DNA from: Alloalcanivorax marinus
Lineage (GTDB): Bacteria; Pseudomonadota; Gammaproteobacteria; Pseudomonadales; Alcanivoracaceae
Direction: 5' to 3'
DNA length: 64,000 bases
Assembly (NCBI RefSeq): GCF_016906305.1
Contig: NZ_JADDOL010000004.1
Location: 62,001 to 126,000, forward strand
The translations under genes were made by a program, and so were the position numbers. The notes under the pieces were generated by a model, which made no database searches, was not told the origin of the DNA, and saw nothing but the letters and a program-made list of their open reading frames with translations. This document shows, piece by piece, positions 28,939 through 37,939 of the stretch. Within the stretch, counting starts at the first letter, position 1. Every line of letters begins with the position of its first letter.

Positions 28939-30309
28939 TCAACCGATCTGCACCTCCGCCTCGGTATAGCGCACCCGGGCCGGATTGGGCCGCGCCAGCG
29001 CATAGGCGAACGCCAGCGGCCCGATGCGGCCGACGAACATCAGCAGCATCAGAATCCCCTGCCCCGGCGCGCCGATCTGCGCGGTGATGCCCCGCGACAG
29101 GCCCACCGTGCCAAACGCGGAAAAGCTCTCGAACAGCACGTCCAGCGGCCGCATCTGCGGTTGCAGGATGACCAGCACGAAGCCCGCCAGCATCAGCAGC
29201 ATGACACTGAGCATGACCACCGCGTAGGCGCGGAACACCGCGGCCAGCGCCACCGCCCGGCGGAACAGGCGCGGCTGCTGCTCGCCACGCAGAATCGCCC
29301 GGGTGGACAGCAACACCACCATGAAGGTGGTCACCTTGACGCCGGAGGCGGTGGAGTTGCTGCCGCCACCGATGAACATCAGCATCATGGTCAGCAGGGT
29401 GGCGGGCATGCCCAGGGCGCCGGTGTCCACGCTGTTGAAGCCGGCGGTGCGCGGCGTCACCGCCGTGAACCAGGCCGCCCACAGCCGGTCCGCCACCGGC
29501 AGCGCGCCAAGCGTGTCCGGGTTGCGCCATTCGAAGCCCAGCATCAGCAGCCAGCCGCCCAGGGCCAGAATGGCGGTGCCGGCCAGGGTCAGCTTGCTGT
29601 GCAGGGTGAGGCGGGCGAAACGGCGCCGCCGCCAGAGATCCAGAATCACCGTGAAGCCCAGCCCGCCGGTGATGAACAGCGCGGTGATGACGACATTGAC
29701 CAGCGGCTGCCCGGCCCAGGGGATCAGGCTGTCCGGCCGCAGGCCGAAGCCGGCGTTATTGAAGGCGGACACCGCGTGGAAGACGCTGAACCAGAGCCCC
29801 TCGCCCCAGCCCATTTCCGGCACCCAGACCAGCGCCAGCAGCAACGCCCCGACCAGCTCCAGGGACAAGGCCAGAATGGCGATGTGCCGGACCAGTACCA
29901 GCACGTCGCCGGGGGCGGTCTGGTCCAGTGCCTCGCGCACCACCCGACGGCCGCCCAGGCCGAGCCGCCCGCCCAGGGCGAGAATGGTGAGCCCGGCGAA
30001 CGTCATCAGGCCGAGCCCGCCGAGATGGATCAACACCAACACCACCGCCTGGCCGAACCCGGTCAGCACGCTGCCGGTGTCCACCACCACCAGGCCGGTG
30101 ACGGTCACCGCCGAGCAGGCGGTGAACAGGGCCTGGCCGAGGCCCAGCCCGCCGTGACTGGCCATCGGCAGCCACAGCAGCAGGCCGCCGATCAGGATCA
30201 AGGCGAGAAAACTCAGCGCCAGCAGCGCCGGCGGACTGAAACGCCAGGGCCGGCGCAGTTGCGCCCGCAGGCTGAGGCGCCCGCTGATACGCGGCTGCCA
30301 GCTCTTCAC
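28939..30309 (-). CDS. TrkH/KtrB-family potassium channel subunit (copy 1)
   Basis: 456-aa inner-membrane K+ transporter. Four pseudo-repeat selectivity loops are visible: SAVTVTGLV, SAFNNAGFG, TPRTAGFNS and SAFGTVGLS, each with the critical glycine. MFIGGGSNSTASGVKVTT is the KtrB-type gate region. It lies 10 bp after copy 2, in an operon with the TrkA/KtrA regulator; length is like KtrB (about 450) rather than TrkH (about 480). Confidence 0.93.
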   Translation of the reverse strand: MKSWQPRISGRLSLRAQLRRPWRFSPPALLALSFLALILIGGLLLWLPMASHGGLGLGQALFTACSAVTVTGLVVVDTGSVLTGFGQAVVLVLIHLGGLGLMTFAGLTILALGGRLGLGGRRVVREALDQTAPGDVLVLVRHIAILALSLELVGALLLALVWVPEMGWGEGLWFSVFHAVSAFNNAGFGLRPDSLIPWAGQPLVNVVITALFITGGLGFTVILDLWRRRRFARLTLHSKLTLAGTAILALGGWLLMLGFEWRNPDTLGALPVADRLWAAWFTAVTPRTAGFNSVDTGALGMPATLLTMMLMFIGGGSNSTASGVKVTTFMVVLLSTRAILRGEQQPRLFRRAVALAAVFRAYAVVMLSVMLLMLAGFVLVILQPQMRPLDVLFESFSAFGTVGLSRGITAQIGAPGQGILMLLMFVGRIGPLAFAYALARPNPARVRYTEAEVQIG

Positions 30310-30319
30310 GGCGCCCCCC

Positions 30320-31690
30320 TCACCCGATCTGCACCTCGTCCTCCGCGTAGCGCAGCCGCACCGGGCGCGGCCGGGCCAGGGAGAACGCCAGGGCCAGCGG
30401 GCCGACGCGGCCCACGAACATCAGCACCATCACGATGGCCTGGCTGGCCATGGACATGTCGGCGGTGATGCCGCGGGTCATGCCGGCGTTGCCGAACGCG
30501 GAGAACCCTTCGAACAGCACGTCCATGGGCCGCATTTCCGGCTCCAGAATGACCAGCAGGAAACAGCCCAGCATCACCATCAGCAGGCTCAGCACCACCA
30601 CCGTGTAGGCGCGGAACACCGAGTTCAGCGACACCATGCGTTTGAAGGCGGTGGGCCGCTGGCGGCCGGTGAGGAAGGCGCGGGTGGCCAGAATCACCAC
30701 CATGAAGGTACTCACCTTGATGCCGGACGCGGTGGAATTGCTGCCACCGCCGATAAAGATCAGGAACATGGTGAGCAGCACCGTGGGCGCGTAGGCGACA
30801 CTGATGTCCACCACCGCGAAACCGGCACTGCGCGGCACCACCGCCATGAACCAGGCCAGCCAGGGGCGTTGCTCCGGCGCCAGCGCGGCCAGGGTGTTGC
30901 CGTTGCTCCACTCGAAGCCCATCACCATCAGCCAGGCGGACACCGCCAGAACCAGAGTGCCGGCGAGGGTCAGCTTGCTGTGCAGGCTGAGGCGGCCGAA
31001 GCGACGCTCGCGCCACAGGTCGTTGATCACCGTGAAGCCCAGGCCACCGATAATGAACAGCCCGGTGATCACCACCGTGATCAGGGGCGTGGCGGCCCAC
31101 GGCGCCAGGCCCTCGGGCAGGATCGACACGCCCGCGTTGTTGAACGCCGAGGCGGCGTGAAAAAAGCTCATCCACAGCCCGCGCGCCCAGCCCATCTCCG
31201 GCACCCAGGCGGTGGCCAGCACCGCCGCGCCGGTCAGTTCCAGGGTCAGCGCCAGCAACGCCACCTGACGCACCAGCAGGATCACGTCCCCCGGGGAGGT
31301 CTGGTTCATGGCCTCGCGCACCACCCGCTGGCCACCCAGCCCCAGGCGCCCGCCCAGGGCCAGCACGGTGAGCACGGCGAAGGTCATCAGGCCCAGCCCG
31401 CCCACATGGAACAGCACCATCACCACGATCTGCCCGAACAGGGTCAGGTCCCGGGCCGGGTCCGCCAGCGACAGGCCGGTGACGGTGATCGAGGCGGTGG
31501 CGGTGAACAGCGCCTGCCAGAGCGACAGGCCCTCATGGCTGGCGAACGGCAGCCAGAACAGCAGCGTGCCGATCAGGATGAACACCGCGAAGCCGCCGGC
31601 CAGCAGGGCCGGCGGGCTGAGCCGCCAGGCGCGGCGCATGCGCGCCCTGAGGGTAACGCGGCCGCGCAGCCGGGGCAGCCAGCTTCTCAT
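30320..31690 (-). CDS. TrkH/KtrB-family potassium channel subunit (copy 2)
   Basis: 456-aa paralogue of copy 1, identical in length and clearly related throughout. Selectivity loops: TASITVTGLS, SAFNNAGVS, VPRSAGFAV and SAFGNAGMT. Its start overlaps the stop of the upstream regulator gene by 4 nt (ATGA), so it is translationally coupled and probably the primary partner. Differences in the loops (GVS for GFG, SAGF for TAGF) might change ion selectivity or affinity; that is inference. Confidence 0.93.
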   Translation of the reverse strand: MRSWLPRLRGRVTLRARMRRAWRLSPPALLAGGFAVFILIGTLLFWLPFASHEGLSLWQALFTATASITVTGLSLADPARDLTLFGQIVVMVLFHVGGLGLMTFAVLTVLALGGRLGLGGQRVVREAMNQTSPGDVILLVRQVALLALTLELTGAAVLATAWVPEMGWARGLWMSFFHAASAFNNAGVSILPEGLAPWAATPLITVVITGLFIIGGLGFTVINDLWRERRFGRLSLHSKLTLAGTLVLAVSAWLMVMGFEWSNGNTLAALAPEQRPWLAWFMAVVPRSAGFAVVDISVAYAPTVLLTMFLIFIGGGSNSTASGIKVSTFMVVILATRAFLTGRQRPTAFKRMVSLNSVFRAYTVVVLSLLMVMLGCFLLVILEPEMRPMDVLFEGFSAFGNAGMTRGITADMSMASQAIVMVLMFVGRVGPLALAFSLARPRPVRLRYAEDEVQIG

Positions 31691-32337
31691 AGGCTGGAAG
31701 TGAACTCGCGCAGGGCTTTTTCGTCACCCAGCAGCACCAGGTGATCGTTGCGGCGCAGCCGGTAGTCCGGCGCCGGCTCGAAGGTAACGCTGTTGCCGTG
31801 CTTGATCGCCAGCAGGCGGATTTTTTCCGGATCGATCTTCAATTCCGAGAACGGCCGGTCGTCCAGTACCTCGCCGGGGCGCACCTCGATGACGAAGTAA
31901 TTGTCACCCAGGGCCAGGTAGTCGAGCATGTTCGGGTGCGCCATGGTCTGCGCCACCCGCAGCCCCATTTCGTACTCCGGATGGAAGATGCGTTCGGCGC
32001 CCAGCTTCTCCACGATCTTGTGGTGGGTGGGCGTGATCGCCTTGACCCACACTTCCCTGGCCTTCAGGGATTCCAGGTGCATGGTGCACAGGATGCTGGC
32101 CTCGATGTTCTCGCCGATGGCCACCAGCACCGCGTCGAAGCGTTCCAGTTTCAGCTCCTTGAGCGAGGCCTCGTCGGTGGCGTCGGCGATCACCACCTGG
32201 GTGAGCCTGTCGGCCAGCTGGTTGGCCTTGGTCTCGTCGGAGTCCACGCCCAGCACTTCATGCCCCAGGCGTACCAGCTCCACGCCCACGGCTTCCCCGA
32301 AGCCGCCCAGGCCCATGATCGCGAATTGCTTTTTCAT
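31687..32337 (-). CDS. KtrA/TrkA-type RCK regulatory subunit
   Basis: 216-aa cytoplasmic gating ring subunit of a K+ uptake system. Rossmann motif GLGGFGEAVGVELVRLGHEVLG (about 10-31) binds ATP/ADP or NAD; RCK_C domain follows from about 135. Single RCK unit and length fit KtrA rather than the double-unit TrkA. First gene of a leftward regulator-channel-channel operon. Confidence 0.94.
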   Translation of the reverse strand: MKKQFAIMGLGGFGEAVGVELVRLGHEVLGVDSDETKANQLADRLTQVVIADATDEASLKELKLERFDAVLVAIGENIEASILCTMHLESLKAREVWVKAITPTHHKIVEKLGAERIFHPEYEMGLRVAQTMAHPNMLDYLALGDNYFVIEVRPGEVLDDRPFSELKIDPEKIRLLAIKHGNSVTFEPAPDYRLRRNDHLVLLGDEKALREFTSSL

Positions 32338-32357
32338 TCTCGCTCCTTCGGTTTTTC

Positions 32358-32413
32358 GTAGGAGCGGCTTCAGCCGCGAATGATGCCCGGTTCGCGGCTG
32401 AAGCCGCTCCTAC
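32358..32413. repeat. REP-like inverted repeat, family A, copy 3
   Basis: Perfect 23-nt arms at 32358-32380 and 32391-32413 with a 10-nt loop. The right arm includes the TAG stop codon of radA (32410-32412). The same core occurs at 1404 and 12649. Confidence 0.9.
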
Positions 32414-33774
32414 AGTTGTTCCAGGGCCTCGGCCAGGGTGGCCACCGCCACCACTTCGACTCCCTCCGGCAGCTGCCGGGGCCGGTTGGCCTTGGGGATG
32501 ATGGCCCGCTTGAAGCCGTGTTTGACGGCCTCGTAAAGCCGCTCCTGCCCCTGGGGCACCGGGCGAATCTCACCGGACAGGCCGATCTCGCCGAACACCA
32601 CCAGGTCGCGGCCCAGGGGCCGGTCCCGGAAACTGGACACGATCGACAGCACCAGGGCCAGGTCGGCGGCGGTCTCCGCCACCTTGACGCCGCCCACCAC
32701 GTTGGCGAACACGTCCTGGTCGCCCACCTGAATGCCACCGTGGCGGTGCAGCACCGCCAGTAGCATGGCCAGACGGTTGGCCTCCAGGCCCACGCACACC
32801 CGCCGGGGATTACCGAAGTGGCTGGCGTCCACCAGCGCCTGCAGCTCCACCAGCAGCGGCCGGGTGCCCTCCCAGACCACCGTGACCAGGGAACCGGCGG
32901 CGATCTCCTCGGCGCGGTTGAGGAAGATGGCGGACGGGTTCTTCACTTCCTTCAGGCCCTCGCCGGTCATGGCGAACACGCCCAGCTCGTTGACCGCGCC
33001 GAAGCGGTTCTTGAGCCCGCGCAGGGTGCGGAAGCGGGAGTCCGTGGAGCCTTCCAGCATCAGCGAGCAGTCGATCATGTGCTCCAGCACCTTGGGCCCG
33101 GCCAGGGTGCCGTCCTTGGTGACATGGCCCACCAACAGCAACACGGTACCGGTTTGCTTGGCGAATCGCGTCAAGGCGGCGGCGCACTCGCGCACCTGGG
33201 CCACCGAGCCCGGCGCCGATTGCAGGCCGGCCAGGTACATCACCTGGATGGAATCCACCACCAGCAGGCGCGGCCGTTCCTTGCGGGCCAGGTCCAGAAT
33301 CTGTTCCACGTCGGTTTCCGCCGCCAGGCGCAGTTTTTCCTTGGGCAGCTTCAGGCGGTCCGCGCGCATCGCCACCTGGGACAGGGATTCCTCGCCGGTC
33401 ACGTACAGGCAGGACTCGGTGTCCGCCAGACGGCACATCACCTGCAGCAGCAAGGTGGACTTACCGGCCCCCGGGTGCCCGCCGATCAGGATCGCCGAGC
33501 CCGGCACCAGGCCGCCCCCCAGCACCCGGTCCAGCTCGCCCATGCCGGTGCCGATGCGCGGCGTTTCCTCGAGGACGATCTCGTTGAGGTTGCGCACTTC
33601 GGTCAGCTCGCCGCTGTAACCGGTGCGCTCGGCGCCACGGCTTTTCGGCGTCGCCGGGTCCACCACGAATTCCTGCAGGGTGTTCCAGGCGCCGCAGGCC
33701 GGGCACTGGCCCTGCCATTTGGGGAAGTCGGCACCGCACTCGGTGCACACGAAAGCGGTTTTCTTCTTGGCCAC
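32410..33774 (-). CDS. radA: DNA repair protein RadA
   Basis: Branch-migration ATPase of recombination repair. 454 aa: C4 zinc finger (C10, C13, C24, C27), RecA-like core with Walker A GGHPGAGKST, the RadA-specific KNRFG motif, and a C-terminal Lon-like domain. The stop codon is within a REP-like repeat. It runs leftward after alr, separated by a 102-bp gap filled by a family B repeat. Confidence 0.97.
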   Translation of the reverse strand: MAKKKTAFVCTECGADFPKWQGQCPACGAWNTLQEFVVDPATPKSRGAERTGYSGELTEVRNLNEIVLEETPRIGTGMGELDRVLGGGLVPGSAILIGGHPGAGKSTLLLQVMCRLADTESCLYVTGEESLSQVAMRADRLKLPKEKLRLAAETDVEQILDLARKERPRLLVVDSIQVMYLAGLQSAPGSVAQVRECAAALTRFAKQTGTVLLLVGHVTKDGTLAGPKVLEHMIDCSLMLEGSTDSRFRTLRGLKNRFGAVNELGVFAMTGEGLKEVKNPSAIFLNRAEEIAAGSLVTVVWEGTRPLLVELQALVDASHFGNPRRVCVGLEANRLAMLLAVLHRHGGIQVGDQDVFANVVGGVKVAETAADLALVLSIVSSFRDRPLGRDLVVFGEIGLSGEIRPVPQGQERLYEAVKHGFKRAIIPKANRPRQLPEGVEVVAVATLAEALEQL

Positions 33775-33790
33775 GGAAACCTCTTTGAAA

Positions 33791-33871
33791 ACGATACAGG
33801 ATGCAGGATACAGGATTCAGGAAAAGGCACGGTGCCTGCCTCTGTATCCTTCATCCTGTATCCTGAATCGT
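33791..33871. repeat. Interspersed inverted repeat, family B, copy 2
   Basis: Imperfect arms of about 30 nt (33791-33821 and 33842-33871) made of CAGGAT-type units. The left arm agrees with copy 1 (from 5804) at all but a few positions. It fills the alr-radA gap, starting 17 nt from the radA start codon and ending 6 nt from the alr stop. Confidence 0.85.
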
Positions 33872-33876
33872 CATCG

Positions 33877-34944
33877 CTAGTCGGCGATGACCCGCACCGG
33901 CCGCGCGGTGATCTGACAGAACAGTTCATAGCTGATGGTGCCGCAGGCGGCGGCCACCTCATCGGCGCTGACCACGTCGCCCCACAGTTCCACCTCGTCG
34001 CCGACCCGGGCGTCGATGCCGTTCAGGTCCACGGTGAGCATGTCCATGGACACCCGGCCGGCCAGCCGGGTGCGGTGGCCGTTGACCGCCACCGGGGTGC
34101 CGTTGGGGGCGTGGCGCGGATAGCCGTCGCCGTAGCCCACCGCCACCACCCCGACCCGGCCGGGGCCGTCGGCGGTCCAGGTGGCGCCGTAGCCGACGCT
34201 GTCACCGGCCTGCACCGGATTAATGGCGATCAGGCGGGCGCTGAAGCGTTGGGTGGGGCGCAGGTCCAGATCGGCGGCGGCGCGCCAGGCGAACGGCGAG
34301 GAGCCGTACAGCATGATGCCCGGGCGCACCCGGTCGGCGCGGGCCTCGGGGTAGCGAATCAGGGCGGCGGAGTTGGCGGCGCTGAGCGGCACGCGCAGTT
34401 CCGTGGCCAGGGCCCGGGCCAGGGCCAGCTGCGAGGCGGTGCGGGTGTCGTCGGCGGCGTCGGCGCAGGCGAAGTGGCTCATCACGCCGAGCAGCCGCAC
34501 GCCCTTCAGGCCGCGCAGCCGGGCCGCCTGGGCGCGGGCCAGGTCCGGCGCCATGCCGAGCCGGTTCATGCCGGTGTTGACCTTGAGCCAGACGCCCACC
34601 GGGCGCGGTTGCGCCACCAGCAGATCCACCTGCCAGGGGGAGTGCACGACCACCTCGGCGTGCAGGCGGGCGGCCAGGGCCAGCTCGTCGGCGTCGAAGA
34701 AGCCTTCCGCCACCAGCAGCGGGTGGGCCAGCCCCAGGTGCCGCAGCGCCTGGGCCTCTTCCATCAGCGCCACGCCCAGGCCGTCCACCTGATGGGCCAG
34801 GGCACGGGCCGCCAGCCCCAGGCCGTGGCCGTAGCCGTTGGCCTTGACCATGGCGAACACCCGGGCGCCGCCGGCCAGGGCGCGGGCGCGCCGGGCGTTG
34901 TGAGCCAGGGCTCCGGGTCGCAGTTCCAGCCGGGTACCACGCAT
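33877..34944 (-). CDS. alr: Alanine racemase
   Basis: PLP-dependent L-/D-alanine racemase for peptidoglycan synthesis. 355 aa. PLP lysine K34 in VKANGYGHG; catalytic tyrosine in SVGYGATW (about 249); GRVSMDMLTVDL is the standard active-site entrance motif. It lies 7 bp after dnaB, the usual dnaB-alr arrangement. Confidence 0.97.
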   Translation of the reverse strand: MRGTRLELRPGALAHNARRARALAGGARVFAMVKANGYGHGLGLAARALAHQVDGLGVALMEEAQALRHLGLAHPLLVAEGFFDADELALAARLHAEVVVHSPWQVDLLVAQPRPVGVWLKVNTGMNRLGMAPDLARAQAARLRGLKGVRLLGVMSHFACADAADDTRTASQLALARALATELRVPLSAANSAALIRYPEARADRVRPGIMLYGSSPFAWRAAADLDLRPTQRFSARLIAINPVQAGDSVGYGATWTADGPGRVGVVAVGYGDGYPRHAPNGTPVAVNGHRTRLAGRVSMDMLTVDLNGIDARVGDEVELWGDVVSADEVAAACGTISYELFCQITARPVRVIAD

Positions 34945-34951
34945 GGGCGCG

Positions 34952-36343
34952 TTACTCGTCGCTGCTGTATTGCTGGTAATACTCCGGCGCCAGGTCGTCG
35001 AAGCGGGTGAACTCCCCGCGGAACGCCAGGCGCGCGGTGCCGATGGGGCCGTTCCGCTGCTTGCCGATGATCACCTCGGCGATGCCTTTCTCGGTGGTTT
35101 CCTGGTTATAGACCTCGTCCCGGTACAGGAACATGATCAAGTCGGCGTCCTGCTCGATGGCCCCGGATTCCCGCAGGTCGGACATCACCGGGCGTTTGTT
35201 GGGGCGCTGCTCCAGGGAACGGTTGAGCTGGGACAGGGCGATCAGCGGGCAGTTGAGTTCCTTGGCCAGCCCTTTCAGGGAACGGGAGATCTCGGAGATC
35301 TCGTTGACCCGGCTGTCGGCGCCCGGCACCTGCATCAGCTGCAGGTAGTCGACCATGATCATGCCCAGCTCGCCGCCGCACTCCCGCGCCACCCGGCGCG
35401 CCCGGGCGCGCATTTCCAGCGGGCTCAGCGCCGGGGTGTCGTCGATATAGAACTTCTGCTCGCTGAGCATCTGGATCGCCGAGGTGATGCGCGGCCAGTC
35501 GTCCTGCTCCAGGCGGCCGGAGCGGATGGCGCCCTGGTTGATGCGCCCCAGGGACGACAGCATCCGCATGACGATGGAGTCGGCGGGCATCTCCATGGAG
35601 AACACCAGCACCGGCTTGTGTGCCTTGAGGGCCACGTTCTCGCACAGGTTCATGGCGAAGGTGGTCTTCCCCATGGACGGCCGGCCGGCCACCACCACCA
35701 TGTCGGCGGGCTGCAGGCCGGCGGTCATCTTGTCCAGCTCCTCGAAACCGGTGGTCAGACCGGTGAGCGAGTTCTTGTTTTTGTACAGCTCGTCGATGCG
35801 GTCCACCGCCTTCTTGAGCACCGACTTGATGTCCTGGGGGCCGGAGCCCTTTTTCTGCTGCTCGGCGATCTCGAAGATCGACGATTCCGCGTGGTCGAGA
35901 ATTTCCAGGGAAGGCCGGCCCTTGGGGTTGAACGACTGGTCGGCGATGCTGTGCGACACCTGGATCAGCTGGCGCAGAATGCTGCGCTCACGGACGATGT
36001 CGGAATAGGCGGTGATGTTGGCGGCGCTGGGCGTGTTGCGCGCCAGCTCCGAGAGATAGCTCATGCCACCCACGTCATCGAGCTGCCCCAGATGGGTGAG
36101 CGCCTGGGACACGGTGACCAGATCGCTGGGCTTCTCTTCTTCCACCAGCTGGCCGATCACCTGGAAGATCAGCCGGTGTTCCTTGCGATAGAAGTCCTTC
36201 GCCCCGACCCGCTCGGCCACGTCGTCCCAGGCCTCGTTGTTGAGCAGCAGGCCGCCCAGCACCGCCTGTTCCGCCTCCAGGGAATTGGGCGGCAGGCGCA
36301 GGTTATCCGGCAGGTGGTCGTCCAGGCTCAGGGGTTCGTTCAT
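34952..36343 (-). CDS. dnaB: Replicative DNA helicase DnaB
   Basis: Hexameric 5'-3' helicase at the replication fork. 463 aa: N-terminal DnaB domain (LPPNSLEAEQAVLGGLLLNN), linker, RecA-type ATPase with Walker A GRPSMGKTTF (about 219) and LGMIMVDYLQLM Walker B. No intein. Its transcription probably starts downstream of the terminator that follows rplI. Confidence 0.98.
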   Translation of the reverse strand: MNEPLSLDDHLPDNLRLPPNSLEAEQAVLGGLLLNNEAWDDVAERVGAKDFYRKEHRLIFQVIGQLVEEEKPSDLVTVSQALTHLGQLDDVGGMSYLSELARNTPSAANITAYSDIVRERSILRQLIQVSHSIADQSFNPKGRPSLEILDHAESSIFEIAEQQKKGSGPQDIKSVLKKAVDRIDELYKNKNSLTGLTTGFEELDKMTAGLQPADMVVVAGRPSMGKTTFAMNLCENVALKAHKPVLVFSMEMPADSIVMRMLSSLGRINQGAIRSGRLEQDDWPRITSAIQMLSEQKFYIDDTPALSPLEMRARARRVARECGGELGMIMVDYLQLMQVPGADSRVNEISEISRSLKGLAKELNCPLIALSQLNRSLEQRPNKRPVMSDLRESGAIEQDADLIMFLYRDEVYNQETTEKGIAEVIIGKQRNGPIGTARLAFRGEFTRFDDLAPEYYQQYSSDE

Positions 36344-36380
36344 GGCGGGTCCGGGTGGCGAAACACAAAGGGTAACAACG

Positions 36381-36412
36381 AAAAAGGCACCGCCCGAGAC
36401 CGGACGGTGCCC
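36381..36412 (-). terminator. Rho-independent terminator after rplI
   Basis: Minus-strand stem GGCACCG/CGGTGCC with flanking G-C pairs followed by TTTTT. It lies about 60 nt past the rplI stop and separates the ribosomal-protein operon from dnaB. Confidence 0.85.
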
Positions 36413-36473
36413 TTGATTCTGTCACCGCGCCCCACCAGGGGCAAACGGCGACGACCGTGGGTGCGAGGAGTGC

Positions 36474-36926
36474 TTACTCCTGGGGCACCACCACCAGCTT
36501 GATGGTCACGGTCACGTCGGCGTGCAGCGCCAGGTCGATGTCGTACTCGCCGGTCTGGCGGATCGCGCCATAGGGCAGTTTGACTTCGGCCTTGGCCACT
36601 TCCACACCGCTCTGCTCGGTGATGGCGTCGGCGATGTTGGCGGTGCCCACGGAGCCGAACAGCTTGCCTTCGTCGCCGGACTTGGCGGCCACGGTGATGC
36701 TCGCTTCGGCCAGCTTCTCGGCACGGCCTTCGGCGGCGCTGAGTTGCTCGGCGGCTTGTTTTTCCAGTTCCGCGCGGCGGGTTTCCACCTCGGCCAGGTT
36801 GTCCTTGGTGGCGGGCAGAGCCTTGCCTTGCGGGATCAGGAAGTTACGGCCGTAACCGGGGCGAACGTCCACCACGGAACCCAGGTCACCCAGGTTCTTG
36901 ATGGTTTCCAGCAGGATCACTTGCAT
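36474..36926 (-). CDS. rplI: 50S ribosomal protein L9
   Basis: 150 aa. N-terminal domain [29 protein letters not shown] is fully typical, followed by the long connecting helix and C-terminal rRNA-binding domain. Last gene of rpsF-priB-rpsR-rplI; 15 bp after rpsR. Confidence 0.98.
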   Translation of the reverse strand: MQVILLETIKNLGDLGSVVDVRPGYGRNFLIPQGKALPATKDNLAEVETRRAELEKQAAEQLSAAEGRAEKLAEASITVAAKSGDEGKLFGSVGTANIADAITEQSGVEVAKAEVKLPYGAIRQTGEYDIDLALHADVTVTIKLVVVPQE

Positions 36927-36941
36927 GACGGTCCCCTCGGC

Positions 36942-37172
36942 TTAATTGTCGTGGCTGTCGGAGTACGGCAGCAGCGCCAGAAAGCGGGCCTGCTTGACAG
37001 CGGTGGCCAGCTGACGCTGATAGCGCGCCTTGGTGCCGGTGATGCGGCTGGGCACGATCTTGCCGGTTTCGGTGATGTAGGCTTTCAGGGTGTCGAGGTC
37101 CTTGTAGTCAATGAACTCCACACCTTCCGCGGTGAAGCGGCAGAACTTGCGACGGCGATAAAAACGGGCCAT
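36942..37172 (-). CDS. rpsR: 30S ribosomal protein S18
   Basis: 76 aa, universal small-subunit protein. FRRRKFCRF-like N-terminus (YRRRKFCRF) and [20 protein letters not shown] are diagnostic. It forms a heterodimer with S6 encoded two genes upstream. Confidence 0.98.
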   Translation of the reverse strand: MARFYRRRKFCRFTAEGVEFIDYKDLDTLKAYITETGKIVPSRITGTKARYQRQLATAVKQARFLALLPYSDSHDN

Positions 37173-37193
37173 GGATAATCTCCTCTCGATTCC

Positions 37194-37508
37194 TTAGTCC
37201 AGGGGCACCAGTGTTTCCGCAATCAACTGCACCCGGTCACGGGCTTCGCCCTTGTAACCGGCCCGGCTGAGAAACCCCGTCACCCGCACGTTCTGTCCTT
37301 CCTTCAGACCCTGGATCAGTTCGGCTTTGCGGCCGACCAGAACCACGGCGAGACGTACCTGGACTTCACGGGGATGACCGTCTTCCTCCTGCCGGGAGCG
37401 GTGTTCCAGCCAGAACCGCTGGCGGGGCACACCGGCCGGTGTGATAGCCGTCTTCTCGAGACGGGCGACAACGCCGGTCAACTGGCAGTGATTGCCGTCG
37501 GAAATCAG
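37194..37508 (-). CDS. priB: Primosomal replication protein N (PriB), probable CTG start
   Basis: OB-fold single-strand-DNA-binding protein of the PriA-PriB-DnaT restart pathway. [16 protein letters not shown] is diagnostic. No ATG or GTG opens this frame. Starting at the TTG at 37481 gives 95 aa and removes part of the first strand. A CTG at 37508 overlaps the rpsF stop as CTGA, sits 7 nt after AGGAGGAGG, and gives 104 residues, the length of E. coli PriB, aligning [14 protein letters not shown] with its N-terminus. I therefore annotate the CTG; ATT at 37505 is the other non-canonical option. Confidence 0.85.
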   Translation of the reverse strand: MISDGNHCQLTGVVARLEKTAITPAGVPRQRFWLEHRSRQEEDGHPREVQVRLAVVLVGRKAELIQGLKEGQNVRVTGFLSRAGYKGEARDRVQLIAETLVPLD

Positions 37509-37846
37509 CTGGTGGCCTCCTCCTTCTCGTTGGATTTCGCCAGCGGCGAGGGCTCGGTGATGGCCCGGTGACGGCGAACCACGAGGTGACGGATTACGGC
37601 ATCGTTGAACCGGAAGGTGTTTTCCAGTTCGGCGAGGGTGTCGCCGTCACATTCGATGTTCAGCAGCACGTAGTGTGCCTTGTGGATCTTGTTGATCGGG
37701 TAGGCCAGCTGGCGGCGGCCCCAATCTTCCTGACGGTGGATGATCCCGTTGCCGTCGGTGATCACGGCGCTGTAGCGCTCCACCATGGCGGGAACCTGTT
37801 CACTCTGGTCCGGGTGGACCAGGAACACAACTTCGTAATGACGCAT
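37505..37846 (-). CDS. rpsF: 30S ribosomal protein S6
   Basis: 113 aa, slightly short at the acidic C-terminal tail compared with E. coli. [19 protein letters not shown] and [15 protein letters not shown] are diagnostic. It heads the S6-PriB-S18-L9 operon with TAAGGAG before the ATG. The 93-bp leader could carry the S6:S18 autoregulatory site known from the family, but I could not fold it convincingly by eye. Confidence 0.97.
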   Translation of the reverse strand: MRHYEVVFLVHPDQSEQVPAMVERYSAVITDGNGIIHRQEDWGRRQLAYPINKIHKAHYVLLNIECDGDTLAELENTFRFNDAVIRHLVVRRHRAITEPSPLAKSNEKEEATS

Positions 37847-37939
37847 TGTAGCTCCTTACGGATTGGCAGCCTCCCGCGACAGGCGGTGAGGCAAGGAGAT
37901 CCGCTCCCCGGCGGGCCGGAAAACGGAAGGGCGGGGATT

